64,000 nucleotides of DNA, taken from Rhizophagus irregularis. Lineage: Eukaryota; Glomeromycota; Glomeromycetes; Glomerales; Glomeraceae. The notes beneath the pieces were generated by a model. That model was not told where the DNA came from, did no database searches, and was given only the letters and a program-made list of their open reading frames with translations. The position numbers and the translations under genes are program-made. Location of the stretch: NCBI RefSeq assembly GCF_026210795.1, contig NC_089460.1, positions 1,756,001-1,820,000 on the forward strand. The letters run 5' to 3'. Each line of letters starts with the position of its first letter. Position 1 is the first letter of the stretch. Shown one piece after another: positions 39,598 through 51,104 of the stretch.

Positions 39598-41875
39598 TTG
39601 AATTCTGAAATAATGGATAATCCTTTTTCACTTTATCCTGTTCTCACTCCTACTATTAATCTTGAAGAGAAAACTAATTCTTTCTCAACCAGTAAAAGAT
39701 CCCTTATTTATCAATATTTCACTTATAAAACTTCAAGATACTATTACAATCATTGTCCTAAAAATTATTTAGACGAATCAACTTTTACACTTTGGTGTCA
39801 TATAAGTAATAAACACTGAAAAATTCTTGCTGAATCTCAAAATCAAGAGAGAAATATCAGTAAAATGAATAAGTTTGTAATTTCTGACCAAAAAGAAAAT
39901 GTAAATTTAATAATAATAATAATATTATTATTATTATTAACCAATTAACATATGTATCTTTTTTTAGTTAACCAAAAAGGATTTTGAAAAAAAGTAATTC
40001 GTTGGATAGTAAATAATGATCAGTTATTTAATGTGACTGAAAATAAAGAATTTTGAGACATGTTAACATTTATTCAATTGGGTATACATATTCCTTCTAC
40101 TGATACTCTTTAACGAGATGCAAATAATAACTTTAATACTGCAAAGTATACATTTAAACAAGAACTGCAGGTTAACGATTTAATATATAATAGAACTCCA
40201 AACATTATATATACAACTCAGAGATTGACTTTTCTTCAAACATACATAGTGTCTTTATCTTTATTAAATTTATTAGAAATATTTACAATTAAACAAATTA
40301 CAATAAAAGAAACAATTAAAAATAAATTAACTAAAAATAAAGTTATATAGTCTCCTAAAAAGTGATAAAAGTAAAATAAAAATCTAAACTAAAGATAATT
40401 ACTAGTACACTAACACTTTCTAGATCATTTCCCATGTGGTCATGTTATATTTCAAGTACAGTAAATGCAACTATATTAATTAAACAATGAAAAGTGCATC
40501 CATTATTAAAATCGATATCCAATACTGTTAAAAAAGCAGTTATCTGATAGTACCATTAAACGACTCAGAAAATCCAAATAATGATTAAACTAATTTAATC
40601 CTTGAATGATCAAGTTCTTAATCCAATTTATGTTAGCATTACGTAACTGCACAGTGTGGGTTAGAGGTAATAAAGTAGAGACAAGCGAGTACGAAAACTT
40701 AAGCAAATTTGAAGGCTTTAGATAAGTCTTGAGATTAGTTGAGATATTGACAGAACGTTCACAGCGGCTTTTTTCAAAAGTACAGATGTCCCAAACATGT
40801 CTGCGCATTTTGTGGATAAAATTATTATAAATTGCAGATATGACTTTGCATATGAAGGAGTGAGAGGTTAACTTTTTGCAAATTGACCCTAAATTTCAAA
40901 AAAAAAATCAGGTTCATTTTGGCATCCAGTGGTCCAATTTATGTGAATTTTTTTGTTTTGTAGCTCTTATCGAGTTCTACAAAATAAAAAAAAATACGCA
41001 TGATTCAGATCACTGGATGCTGAGATAATCACAAAAAACTTAAAATAAAAAAGAGCAAATTGGGTTTTTTTGGCAAAAAGTCAGTTATGACCTATATAAG
41101 AGATGTCTGAGGGTCCTTATATAATCATATTTAATATACCAATAATATTTATTAAATCAATCTAAATAAAATAAAGGAAGCATCTGATCGCTTATCTTTC
41201 ACAGTAAACACTTGGACTAGTAAGAATCAAATCCCTTTTCTTGGGATAAACGTTCACTGGATAAATAAAAAATGGGAATTAAAATGTACTATATTGGATT
41301 TTTGTATTTTATCAGGATCCCATATCAGAGTTAACTTGGCAGAAAAATTTTTAAATACCCTTCAAGATTTTGGAGTAATAACGAAGGTAATTTTCTAATT
41401 GTTTATTTATAATTTATATTTTTTTTATCTTGTTATTAACTAATAATTGTTTATGATATATATATATAGATATTGGCAATTAGATGGACAATGCTTCCAA
41501 TATGGATGTAATGTTAGAAAAAATTTTGCAGACTTTAAAATTACAAAATATAATTTTTCATCCAGAAAATCAACGCGTTCGATATTAGCCGTGAAAAAGT
41601 TAATAGATTGTCTTTATGTGGCTCATATATCATATGAAAATGAAGATTTTTTTTGAAGCTATTGAAGACAATAATGACAAATTGAAAGATGCTATATATA
41701 AGGTAATAAATATTATTGCAAAATAATTATCTATACAATTAAAATTTGAATTATTAATAATTGATTTATTAAATTTAAAGCTTCGTAAGATTGTAGTAAA
41801 AATTAGAGCATCTTCCAAGCGGCATGGCCTATACTTTAGTGACATCATTTTGCTGCGCATTTCATGTGACTGACA
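39598..41875 (+). pseudogene. Decayed hAT transposase (BED finger plus RNase H-like parts), interrupted
   Basis: Plus-strand segments recall hAT transposases: an N-terminal BED-like finger region at 39613-39820 (SLIYQYFTYK, C in NHCPK, then WCHISNKH), a stop, then at about 40000-40170 NDQLFNVTENKEF and HIPSTDTL followed by RDANNNF with TGA and TAA stops between. At 41170-41385 KEASDRLSFTVNTWTSKNQI and FLGINVHWINKKWELKCTIL carry the first catalytic region, then NLAEKFLNTLQDFGVITK up to a GTAATT donor-like site. After it DNASNMDVMLEKIL (41487-41530, second Asp region), NIIFHPENQRVRY, and LRKIVVKIRAS near 41785. Stops and frame shifts make it non-functional. A foldback MITE (about 40855-41117) and an unrelated 40400-40850 stretch separate its parts. 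Confidence 0.75.
40855..41117. mobile_element. Second copy of the AGGACCC foldback MITE
   Basis: Right end, read inward, AGGACCCTCAGACATCTC then TATAGGTCATAACTGAC; internal arms GGCATCCAGTGGTCCAATTT and the complement of ATCACTGGATGCTGAGATAA match the element at 34436-34732. The left terminal bases are eroded, so its boundary is approximate and I cannot read a target duplication. It lies inside the hAT transposase relic. Confidence 0.7.
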
Positions 41876-42425
41876 ATATAAATGAACATTAATCTTAGTA
41901 AACTCTGTCTTCCACGATACTAATAAATCTCCTGGGGAAAAAAATAATTTAGATTGATTTAGATTGCAAGCCCCTGTTAAGTCCGTAATCTCAAAAATAT
42001 GTATCTTGATCCGTCACATGTATTAATCTTGACAACTGCATGTACGTTGTTGATCACATATATTTTACAATACACCATGAATAGGATTAACAACGTGCAT
42101 ACAGGTGGTCAAGTTTCACGTACGTGATGGGTTAAGAAGATTGCATCACCAGATCAAAGTAACACAGCGCTAAATATAAGGAGAAAACATTGATCTTCTT
42201 TCATCATCTATCTTACACTTTTCTCACAAAATCCCTTCTTCAAATTGTCAATTCCTCCAAGTTCTCCCTGGAAATCAGCAGGTAGAAGATTTTGAAACAA
42301 AATTGACAACATATTCCACAATTATCCCAAGCTATTAAAATCATTCCCAAGAGAAGATTCGTAAGTTTACCTCACACAGGTTTCTTTAAGTTCTACCTAA
42401 TGTTGCCTCATATAATTACAGTTTG
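41876..42425. other. Spacer or upstream region of the Uma2-like relic
   Basis: A less A+T-rich stretch without stops-free exons. Phrases CTTGACAACTGCATGTACGT and CAACGTGCATACAGGTGGTC at 42030-42115 form an imperfect inverted repeat with GTTGATCACATATATTTTAC. This may be the 5' region of the following gene relic. Confidence 0.4.
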
Positions 42426-43440
42426 CCCCTACAGAGTGGATCGAGAATTTCATTGAAAAATTACAACATTTTTCTTAAATGAAACGAAAAAGTTGGATAT
42501 AAATTTTCTTGGGAGAAGGGAATGTGTATATTGTTGAAATGGCCAGTACAAAACATGAAGCTATCATATGTTGGCTGATATCTTTAGAATCCCAAATAAT
42601 GGCGTGAGGTGTAGATCAATAAAAGTTCTTGAACAATCCTGTAAGGGATCCTTTCGTAAACTCTGTCTTTGGCTTGTAATAACAATTCACATTTTTCCTA
42701 TAGACCATTTTAATCTGATCAACTCCAGAGAAAAAAGGGCACAGGACATTGCAGTTTGTCCGAGTACTAGAATTATTGCAAGACCTAACATTTCGCATCC
42801 TGGACCTCCTCCGAGTGATTTAGATGTATGTATATATTTATTTTTGAGTCACTTTCCAACATTAATATATTAATATATTTGCGTAGGGCTTTTCCTATGC
42901 AAGAATTATTGTGGAAGTGGCCAACACTCAGGATATTAATGCATGGAATACAAAATGTGAAATGTGGATGTGCGAGCGATACATACAATTTTGTTTTTGG
43001 TATAAAACTTGATCGAATTAGAAATAATGGAAATCGATCAATGTTAGTATGTCTAGTTATCTATTTATTTTTTCTGTAGTTTCATTCTAAGAATAATTTT
43101 ATTTTTTTTAAAAAAAAAAATATTAGGCAAGATTATGGACGCGTATGAACCCAATTTTAGCAGGATTTGTAGCATTAACTGATCCTACTTTACCGGGAGT
43201 ATCTGTCAAATTTGTAAGTAAAATGATCTCTGTTAGTATTTTCTTATCAAATGTCAGATGCTTTAAAGTGTAACTTTGTAATATAATAGTGGGACTTTGG
43301 CACTTTGCAGTACAGTGGTGATAATCCTACTGGTTGCATACGAGCGGGACTTCCTAATTACCAAACCACTATTCTGGTTTTAGCTGTTTTTTGGAATCCC
43401 CTGATAGTTGTAAATGCTGGTTTAAAACTGCAAATACCGC
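42426..43440 (+). pseudogene. Uma2-like / PD-(D/E)XK nuclease-fold gene relic with intact introns
   Basis: Plus-strand exons read in several frames. The first part has ENFIEKLQHF and GEGNVYIVEMASTKHEA (42440-42565); the next, in another frame, NNGV...KRAQDIAVCPSTRIIARP and SHPGPPPSDLD up to a GTATGT donor at 42826. After an intron ending GCGTAG (42886) follows GFSYARIIVEVANTQDINAW then TKCEMWMCERYIQF, a +1 shift, and FGIKLDRIRNNGNRSML to 43046. Exon 43127-43213 encodes ARLWTRMNPILAGFVALTDP to VSVKF; after the AATAG acceptor at 43289 comes WDFGTLQYSGDNPTG. QDIAV (normally PDxxV) and IIVEVAN are the positions of the PD and E of the nuclease fold known from Uma2 (PF05685)-like proteins. Two or more frameshifts make it a pseudogene if the sequence is right. 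Family naming is from memory and moderate. Confidence 0.55.
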
Positions 43441-43825
43441 TGGTATATAGCAGCACTTCCTCCTATAATTACCATTCCTAACTTTATCATTAATTTATTC
43501 GAAATTCAACAAGAAGTTCTAGAGACACATGGGCTGGAGATTAAAATTTGGTATAGTAAAAATTCAATATAAAAAATCTGTACCTGAATTTTTTCTTCAT
43601 TATAGTAAGTTATTCACTATATAAAAATTCTAAAAATTCAAGGGTGAACTGTATATAGAAATTTGTTATAAAAAGGTTACTTACATCTGTGAATTTACAA
43701 GTTTTCTTTATTTAATGTTATACTGCATTTTATTAGTAAAATTCGGTGTACAAAGATTTGAAATTCGTTATATTAAAATTCGCTATAGAAAGGCCTAACT
43801 GTTGTATATAATATGTGAAAGGATG

Positions 43826-43985
43826 GAATCTGTGATTGACTTACTTGCCAGACTTGTGGCTAAGATTATTACTGGACTTGAGCCTAAGAAGGTTTTTAGG
43901 ATTAGAATTGAGGAGTTAGGACAGATACTATTGCTGAAAATGCCAGAAGTGATGATGCAATTGCCAAAGTAGTAAAACTATTTAT
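43826..43985 (+). pseudogene. Coiled-coil gene fragment
   Basis: Two frames read MESVIDLLARLVAKIITGLE and then, after a frame change near 43918, RTDTIAENARSDDAIAKV. Heptad-like Leu/Ile/Ala spacing and the TIAENAR phrase resemble coiled-coil segments that I recall as common in Rhizophagus proteins. It may be the 3' part of the Uma2-like relic upstream, or a separate fragment. Too short and too broken to assign. Confidence 0.35.
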
Positions 43986-44600
43986 ATATAAATACTGTAT
44001 ATATTTAATATAATTTTTTAAATCAGCTTTTTAACAGAAACATTCTTAATAATTCTTTGAATATATAATATCAAAAATTACTTTTGCTATAATATTTGCA
44101 AATTGATTAATTTGAGTTTTAGCAAATTCAACAATTTGTTTATTTCTTAATTTGGCATTAAATTTTTCATAATTTTTATAGTAATATTGATTTCAGTTTA
44201 TTCAGTTATAGCTATAGGTTTATTTTGTAAAAATAAAATTAAAAACTTTTGCTAATTTGCATTATTCAGCCTTTGATATGCAAAAATTTATAAAGAAGAG
44301 ATATTTTAAATATATAATTTTTCATAAAATGAAGCTTTAGACAAAGTAATTATTGATAATATTAATAATAATAATTGAAATATAGTTTGATAATTGGAAA
44401 TACTATATTAATCAATAATATTTATAATAATTAAATTTTCTTATATATAACTTATTTATTTACATATTTTACATAAATTTCATTAATATTATCCATTTTC
44501 AGATCTTTTGAATCCTTTTTTCTTTATATTATTCAAAGATTTATAATATTTTTATATTTCTTTAATTTTAATTTTAATTCCAATAATTAATTTATTTATC
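43986..44600. other. A+T-rich spacer
   Basis: No gene recognised. (TAA)n-like slippage at about 44355-44375. The TA at 44601-44602 is the left target duplication of the pogo-type end that follows. Confidence 0.45.
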
Positions 44601-44602
44601 TA

Positions 44603-44726
44603 CCGTAAAATCTTGAATTTAAGCACCTACCGAATTTAAGCACCTCTGTCACTTTTGCTGCAATGTCTGTATAAACTAAAATCTAACACCTCTAAATTTA
44701 AGCACCCCTAAATATAAATTTTACGG
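44603..44726. mobile_element. Possible 124-bp pogo-type MITE or duplicated transposon end
   Basis: CCGTAAAATCTTGAATTTAA at the left and, read inward from the right, CCGTAAAATTTATATTTAGG, with TA on both sides. AATTTAAGCACC occurs three times inside. It is either an independent MITE or a rearranged end of the larger pogo element. Confidence 0.5.
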
Positions 44727-45109
44727 TACAAAATTACGTAATACGATATATCAAAATTTTATTTTTTTTAAAAAATTATTTTGGTATAGCAAAACTCTTT
44801 TATACACCAGCGTTAATTGATAAAATTTTTCACAAATAATAATAAAATAACTATATAAACACAAAACATTTTTAATTTATTTCATCCTTTTTTAAGTTAA
44901 AAACATTTATTTCGGCCTTTTTTAAAGACACTTTTTTACAATTCCCTTTTAAGTTAGTCTGAAAAAATTATTTTTCTTATTGTGGGAATATCTGACAACT
45001 TTGATGAACGGACTTAATTAATATTATGGTAAATTAAAAAGGGAAAGGGTATAGATTAAGAAATGTAAATAAGAAATGTTCTAAGCTTTAACATTTCTTT
45101 TCTTCATTT

Positions 45110-45315
45110 TTAAGGACACCAGCGGACCCAACTTCTTGGAACTTAAATGGACTGAAAGGTAAATTAGATAGTTGTTTTTTGTTTAATTTAAGTTTGAATT
45201 TTTTTTAATATTTTCTTTTGTATTAAGAACAGCTTTGGATTTTTCGAATTAAATGTGATGAGATTATGCCGAACTATGACAATAAACTTATTGACAATAT
45301 CGAAATGAATGTAAG
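45110..45315 (+). pseudogene. Two exon-like fragments, unidentified
   Basis: After a TTTTTAAG acceptor-like site, a fragment reading GPNFLELKWTE (45128-45162) ends at a GGTAAAT. After TATTAAG (45226) follows EQLWIFRIKCDEIMPNYDNK then LIDNIEMN ending at GTAAGA (45312). They look like two exons of one gene on the plus strand, opposite to the transposase, between the transposase stop codon and the left inverted end. Family unknown. Confidence 0.35.
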
Positions 45316-45586
45316 AAAATTTTTTATTTGGTTATTTAATTGCAGACAATTTCAACATCATCACCTAACTCTTCTAAATTTCCTTTTTCATACTCAGCAA
45401 TCAATCTATTAATTTCTTCATAGACTATATTATCCTCTGACCCATCCAATAAATTTGAAATAGAACATTTTTTAAATGAATTAAAAATAATTTGATCTGA
45501 AATGGCATTCCAAGATCGTTTGACCCATCCACATACTTCACTTATCCTTGCTTTTTTTAAGTTACCCCTTCAGTTACACTTGAACC

Positions 45587-46867
45587 TAAAGCTCTGCATG
45601 AGCTGAGCCGGCTCACGAGCTGGCTCAAGCTTTTCAATCTGAGCCGAGCTGAGCCACGATTAAATTGGCTTAGTGGCTCGCGAGCTAGCTTGAAATGAGC
45701 TCGAGCCGGTGATAAGTTGACTAAAAAAGCTTCAAGCCAGTAATAGGCTCAGCTCAAAAAGCTCGAGCTGGCTTGAGTTATCATACAAAAAACGTTGCGA
45801 AAACGTTTTTTGTATAATATTATATTAAAAAAAGCGATTTCGAACGTTTTTTAATTCTTTAGTAAAAAACGTTGCGAAAATGTCTTTTTCACTATATTAT
45901 TTTAGAAAAAAATGTTTTGCAACGTTTTTTTAAATTCTTTAGTAAAAAAATGTTGCGAAAACGTTTTTTTCATTATCTAATATTAGAAAAAAACGTTTCG
46001 CAACATTTTTCTAAATTCTTTAATAAAAAAATGTTGCGAAAATGTTTTTTTCACTATATTATATTAGAAAAAACGTTTCTACGCGTTTTTTAAGTTCTTT
46101 AATAAAAAAACATTGCGAAAACGTTTTTTTCACTATATTATATTGGAAAAAAACGTTTCGCAACATTTTTTTAATTCTTTAGTAAAAAATGTTACGAAAA
46201 CGTTTTTTTAATTCTTTAGTAAAAAACGTTGCGAAAACGTTTTTTTCACTATATTATTTTAGAAAAAAACGTTTCGCAATGTTTTTTTAAATTCTTTAAT
46301 AAAAAAACGTTGCAAAAACGTTTTTTTCACTATATTATATTAGAAAAAATGTTTCACAAGCGTTTTTTAAGTTCTTTAATAAAAAACGCTTGCGAAAACG
46401 CTTTTTTTCACTATATTATATTAGAAAAAAATGTTTCGCAACGTTTTTAAGTTCTTTAATAAAAAACGCTTGCGAAAACGTTTTTCACTATATTATTTTA
46501 GAAAAAAACGTTTTCGCAACGTTTTTTTAAATTCTTTAGTAAAAAAATATTGCGAAAACGTTTTTTTCACAATATTATATTAGAAAAAAACGTTTTGCAA
46601 CGTTTTTTTAAGTTCTTTAATAAAAAAACGTTGCGAAAACATTTTTTTCACAATATTATTTTAGAAAAAAATGTTGCGAAACGTTTTTTTGAAGATAAAG
46701 CTCGAGCCTGGCTTGGCTCGAGCCATAAAAATCACTGGCTCCATCGGCTCACTTTAGCTTGAGGCCGAAACCTTTTATGGTTCGGCTTATTCTGGCTCAG
46801 GCCAAATTTTTTTCGAGCTGAGCCGAGCCAGACTGTGGCTGCGTCAAAGCACTCATGCGGAGCTTTA
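45587..46867. mobile_element. 1.28-kb TIR element with perfect 8-bp target duplication
   Basis: Ends TAAAGCTCTGCATGAG at the left and TAAAGCTCCGCATGAG read inward from the right (15 of 16 identical). The flanks CTTGAACC (45579-45586) and CTTGAACC (46868-46875) are a perfect 8-bp duplication, as made by hAT-type transposases. Subterminal 200 bp on each side are packed with AGCT, GAGCC and CTCGAGC words, unusual G+C here. The centre is an 81-bp tandem array. There is no transposase frame; open frames of 70-73 codons follow the repeats. It sits inside the pogo-like transposase gene, codon frame GGT TCA AG. Confidence 0.9.
45790..46695. repeat. About 81-bp tandem array of AACGTT-type hairpins, ten copies
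   Basis: Each unit reads AAAAAACGTTGCGAAAACGT then TTTTTCACTATATTATATTA then GAAAAAAACGTTTCGCAACG then TTTTTTAAATTCTTTAGT. The two outer words are inverted complements (AACGTTGCGAAAACG against CGTTTCGCAACGTT), so each unit can fold into a hairpin with a TATA-rich loop. Spacing of the CACTATATTAT marker is about 76-82 bp with one 116-bp unit. Confidence 0.9.
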
Positions 46868-48659
46868 CTTGAACCACTTTTACACATCCATTTGTACCAT
46901 TCTTTTCATAAATTATCTTTAAAAGGTTTGTTTATTGATACGTCTAATGGTTGACATACACTAGTTAATCCTCCAGGAATAACAGCTAATTGAAAATTAT
47001 GTTCTTTAAATTTAGCTTTAACACTTTCTTCCAAGTAACCACGAAAAGAATCATACAACATTATAGCAGGTTCTTTTGACAAATTTTCAGACATCCAAAT
47101 TTTAAATAAAAAATCAATGTAATTCTTCATTAAGTCTGAAGTCATCCAACCTTTATCTTGAAACTAACAAATAACACCTTTTAGAATAACTTCACCTCTT
47201 GGAAGTTGTTTACCTTTAAAAATACATATTGGTGGATATTTTGTTCCATCTATAAATAAATACAATGAACTTATTAATTTGATATATAAAATAATTAAAA
47301 AATAAAAAAATAAAACTTCTTACCTGCAGAACAAGTTAGAACTACAGTAAAATGATTTTTATCATTTCCAGTAGTACGAATATGCACTGTTTTATCACCC
47401 TTATTATTAACAGTTATATTTCCTGCCATGTCAAACTATACAGGAGTTTCATCCATATTAAAAATACTATTCAAATTAAAATTATATAGTGTTCTTAGTC
47501 TTATAATATATCGTCTAAATTCATCTAATTTTTCTTCTAAATCCTCAGGCAATTTTTGAAAAATTTTGGTTCTTCTCCTTAATGACAATCCAAATCGTTT
47601 CATAAAAGAATTAATCCAAGAAAGATTCCCTTGGAATTCATACTCTTCCGCTAGATATAATGCTTGAATTGAAGATTCTTTAAGAATTTTACACATTTGT
47701 AATCTTATGGAGATATAATTAACAGTAAACCCTTTTTTCCGCTATTCTATTATCCAACTGTATAAAATCTTTTTTGCTTTAGGATAAAAGGCTTTTCTTC
47801 CTGGAGTTTCAGAACGTTTTTTCTTTTTATTTTCCTCTTCCCATTTAGAACTTTGTCTTATCCATCTTCCTACCATAGGTGCATCTAAATTAAAATGCTT
47901 TGCTGCAGCATTTCTTTTATTTTCTTGGACATACTTAACTACTATTAATTTTTCTTCAAGTGAATATGATGTACACACTGGTCGAAATAGTCCAAATCGG
48001 CTAGAAATCAGATGTCCGATTTTAGGCTGAATTTGGTGATAAAGATGGCCGAATTATCAATCCAAAAAAAGTTCCGATTGGCAGGCCGATCGATGCCGAT
48101 CAGAATGTCAGAATTGTATCCGAATTGTTTAGTAATTTTTGATTCGAATTGTTTAAAAAATATTTTCAGATCAAGATAAATTTTGCCTGAATTATAGCAA
48201 TTTTAGTTTGAATTTTGTCTGAATTATGGCAAATTTTAGATGATTTTTTTCGAATTTTGTCTGAATTTTGTCTGAATTTTGTCTGAATTTTAGATTGAAT
48301 GTGGATGATTTTTCCAAATTTAGTTTTAATTTTATTCAATTTTATTAGACATTTTAAATTACATTGTTATTAAAAATTACATTTAATATATATTCTTTAA
48401 TTAATATGTCTACCTTTCTAATCTAAAACACACCTATGCTATATTAATACCTATAATAAATCATTCTAAACTCGCTATTTTTAACCTAAAAAATAAAAAA
48501 CAAAAAGAATTAATAAAAAATTAAGCAAAAAACTCACCAACAATTTACATTTTAAAACTCACCTTTAAATTACTTCTATAGCTCCTATACCAAAATCTTG
48601 CGTGCCAAATATTCGCCATATTTTCATTAATATATTCAAATACTCTCGTTAATAGACAC

Positions 48660-50060
48660 GAAGGCTGGTCGCCTAAAAAAAAGAGTAAAATGAAACGTTA
48701 GTAAAAAACGCTTCGTTAAATGAATTAATTAAAAGTAATAACTAGTAAAAAATATCCCTCACCAAACTTCTGACGAGTCGTCCAAATATCGAAGAACCGG
48801 CCGTCTATAAATAGAAAAAAAATGATACATTAGAAACGTTTCATTAAGAAAATTATTTATTCAAAAAAACTCTATTCGGTGTTCTGGACAAAAAAAAACA
48901 AGAAAAATGAACGTTATCTAACGTTCATTATAAAAAAAATTAAAATATTCGAAGTTTTACCTTCGAAATTCCATTCAGAAGAACTGAAAACCTACAAAAA
49001 ACCAAATGAAACGTTAGTAACGTTTTGTGTTAAATAAAAACAATATTTTCGAAGTTACCTTCAAATGGAGTCTGGGACCTGTATCTTTCTTCGCGTTCTG
49101 GACTTACAAAAAAATAAGAACGAACATTAATTAACGTTCATCAAATAAACACAAATAAACAAAAAAAAAAACTTTTTTTCGAAGTTTCACCTTCGAAATA
49201 GTGCCTGGGAAGCCGAAAACCTAAAAAAAAAAGAAAACTGAAATGTTAGTCAACGTTTCGTTCAAATAAAATAACAAAAAAAAATCGGAATTTCGAAGAG
49301 GTACCTTCGAAATTCCATCCAGATATACGGAAACCGGAGAGCAAAACCTAAAAAAAAAGAAAATAATCGAAACGTTAGTCAACGTTTCGCTAAAATAATA
49401 CAAAAAAAAAAATATCTATGATTGAAGTCACCTTCGAAATGGAGTCTGGAACCGTACCTTCGGCGTTCTGGCTATACAAAAAAATAAGAAAAACGAACGT
49501 TAGAGAATGTTCGTTAAAAAAAAAGATTTTTTTTTTCCGAAGTTTACTTTCGAAATGGAACCGTTCCGTACCTATAAAAAACAAGAAAACGAACGTTAGC
49601 TAATGTTCGTTAAATAAAACTAAGAAAAAATTTCGAAGGTTTATACCTTCGAAATGGAGTCCAGCGACGTCCTGGGCCTGCAAAGAAAAAAAACAACGTT
49701 AGTTACCTAACGTTCCGCATTAAATAAAATAAAAATTCTTCGGGGCTTTACCCTCCTTCCAAGTCTCCGGAAGGTTCCTAAAAGTGAAAAGAAATTGGAA
49801 CGTTTAATAGTAATATCTACTAACGTTCATAACTTAAAAAAAAAACTCTCTTTATTTACTTTCTGAGAAGTTTTGTCAATTACGAAGCGTCTTGAGGGTC
49901 TATAATAAAAAAAAAAGAAGGTGGAACGTTAATAAATGTATACTAACGCTCCAATTTAAAAAATAATCCCTTCTCTCTAATACCTTCTAAGTGCCGTTTC
50001 GTTAGTTCTGAGATTGTCCTAAATGAATTTTTCCACCATTCGCATGAGGATCGGAATGTT
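48660..50060. repeat. Degenerate 100-130-bp tandem array with paired palindromes, about twelve units
   Basis: Units contain a variant of GAAACGTTAGTCAACGTTTC and a variant of TTTCGAAGTTTTACCTTCGA then AATGGAGTCTGG, separated by poly(A). The first word is an inverted repeat around AACGTT; the second pairs TTCGAA with TTCGAA. Examples at 48912, 49010, 49234, 49369, 49496, 49594, 49695, 49800 and 49924. The palindrome is better preserved than the surrounding bases, which differ in length. Confidence 0.85.
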
Positions 50061-50424
50061 AAATGGTGTCCGGAAGGTCCCTACAAAATAAAAAAAAGAT
50101 TGGAATTTTTTTTTATAAAAAAAAGATGGATATCCGATGATCTATCTGATCAACAAAAAAAGAGCTGGTTTTTGGAAATACTGGCATATCAATCTATCGT
50201 TAAAAATTAGGCGTTTTTTTTGCATTTATTAAAATATTTTGCAGAAAAAACATTCCGGTATTTTGCCGATTGCTCCAATTGCTTGTTCATACAATTTCCT
50301 TTTTCATTTTGAATAATTTTTTACTCGCTTAACTCCAAACCTCCTCCATTTGATTTAGCTGATTTGAAAGCTAAAGAGAAACAATTCCGATCTAATAATA
50401 AATAAGGAAAAATATTATTAAATT

Positions 50425-50765
50425 GAAATGCCAGAAATAAAAAAAAAATTATTATTACCGGCATACCAATATCCATCCACAAAATGGGTCGTTAAATCGG
50501 AACATTGGAACCTGCAAATAATAAAAAAAGATATTTTTTTGATACCAGCATACCGATATTATGTACAAATAAAGAATATTTTCATTAAATCGGAATGTCA
50601 GAACCTACAAATGATATAAAAAAATAAAAAAAAAATATTTTTTTATTATTTTCATTTCATTACAGTAAATCGGAATGCTTGGAATAAAAAAAACTTTTGT
50701 TTTCTTCAACACCAGCATACTGATATTTATTAAATCGGAAAAAATTGAAATTCTTTTATCAATTC
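50425..50765. repeat. About 110-bp tandem repeat, three copies
   Basis: Units share ATTACCGGCATACCAATATC and AAATCGGAACATTGGAACCT with AAATAATAAAAAAAGATATT between. It lies inside the CACTG element. Short frames here (50428-50619, 50675-50866) follow the repeat and are not genes. Confidence 0.75.
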
Positions 50766-51104
50766 CCAATTTAAACCATAGAGCAATAAAAGAGAAATAT
50801 TTTGTTTTGAGAAAAAAAAAGGTTAAAAGGTTTAATATTTATCCAAAAGAAGCAAAAAAAAAGTAATCTTAAAGCTAAAATTATACTTTTAATACAATAC
50901 GCGTCGCGTCTTATTATAATTGATCAGCAAATAGTAATTGTTATAATAGTTTAAATAGTTTAATTTTGATTGATACCCAATTGAAATATGAGCAAATTTC
51001 TAATAAATCAAAGTAAGAAAGTACAATTCAATCATAAATAACATATATCAAATAATATGAAAAGATTCGACATTCAATGTCGAATATATCTTATTTCAAC
51101 TAGT

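Noticed and set aside
40590-40808. 72-codon minus-strand frame (MRRHVWDICTFEKSRC)
   Set aside because: Composition is not poor, but it has no partner exon, lies in a relic-rich stretch and matches no family I know; left unannotated.
43557-43805. Possible TIR element (TATAGTAAAAATTCAATATA ... CGCTATAGAAAGGCCTAACT)
   Set aside because: The two ends agree too poorly and no clean duplication is visible.
45872-46762. Three 70-73-codon frames reading FFHYIILEKNVSQRF repeats
   Set aside because: They follow the 81-bp hairpin array and change frame at unit-length variants; better explained as noncoding repeats.
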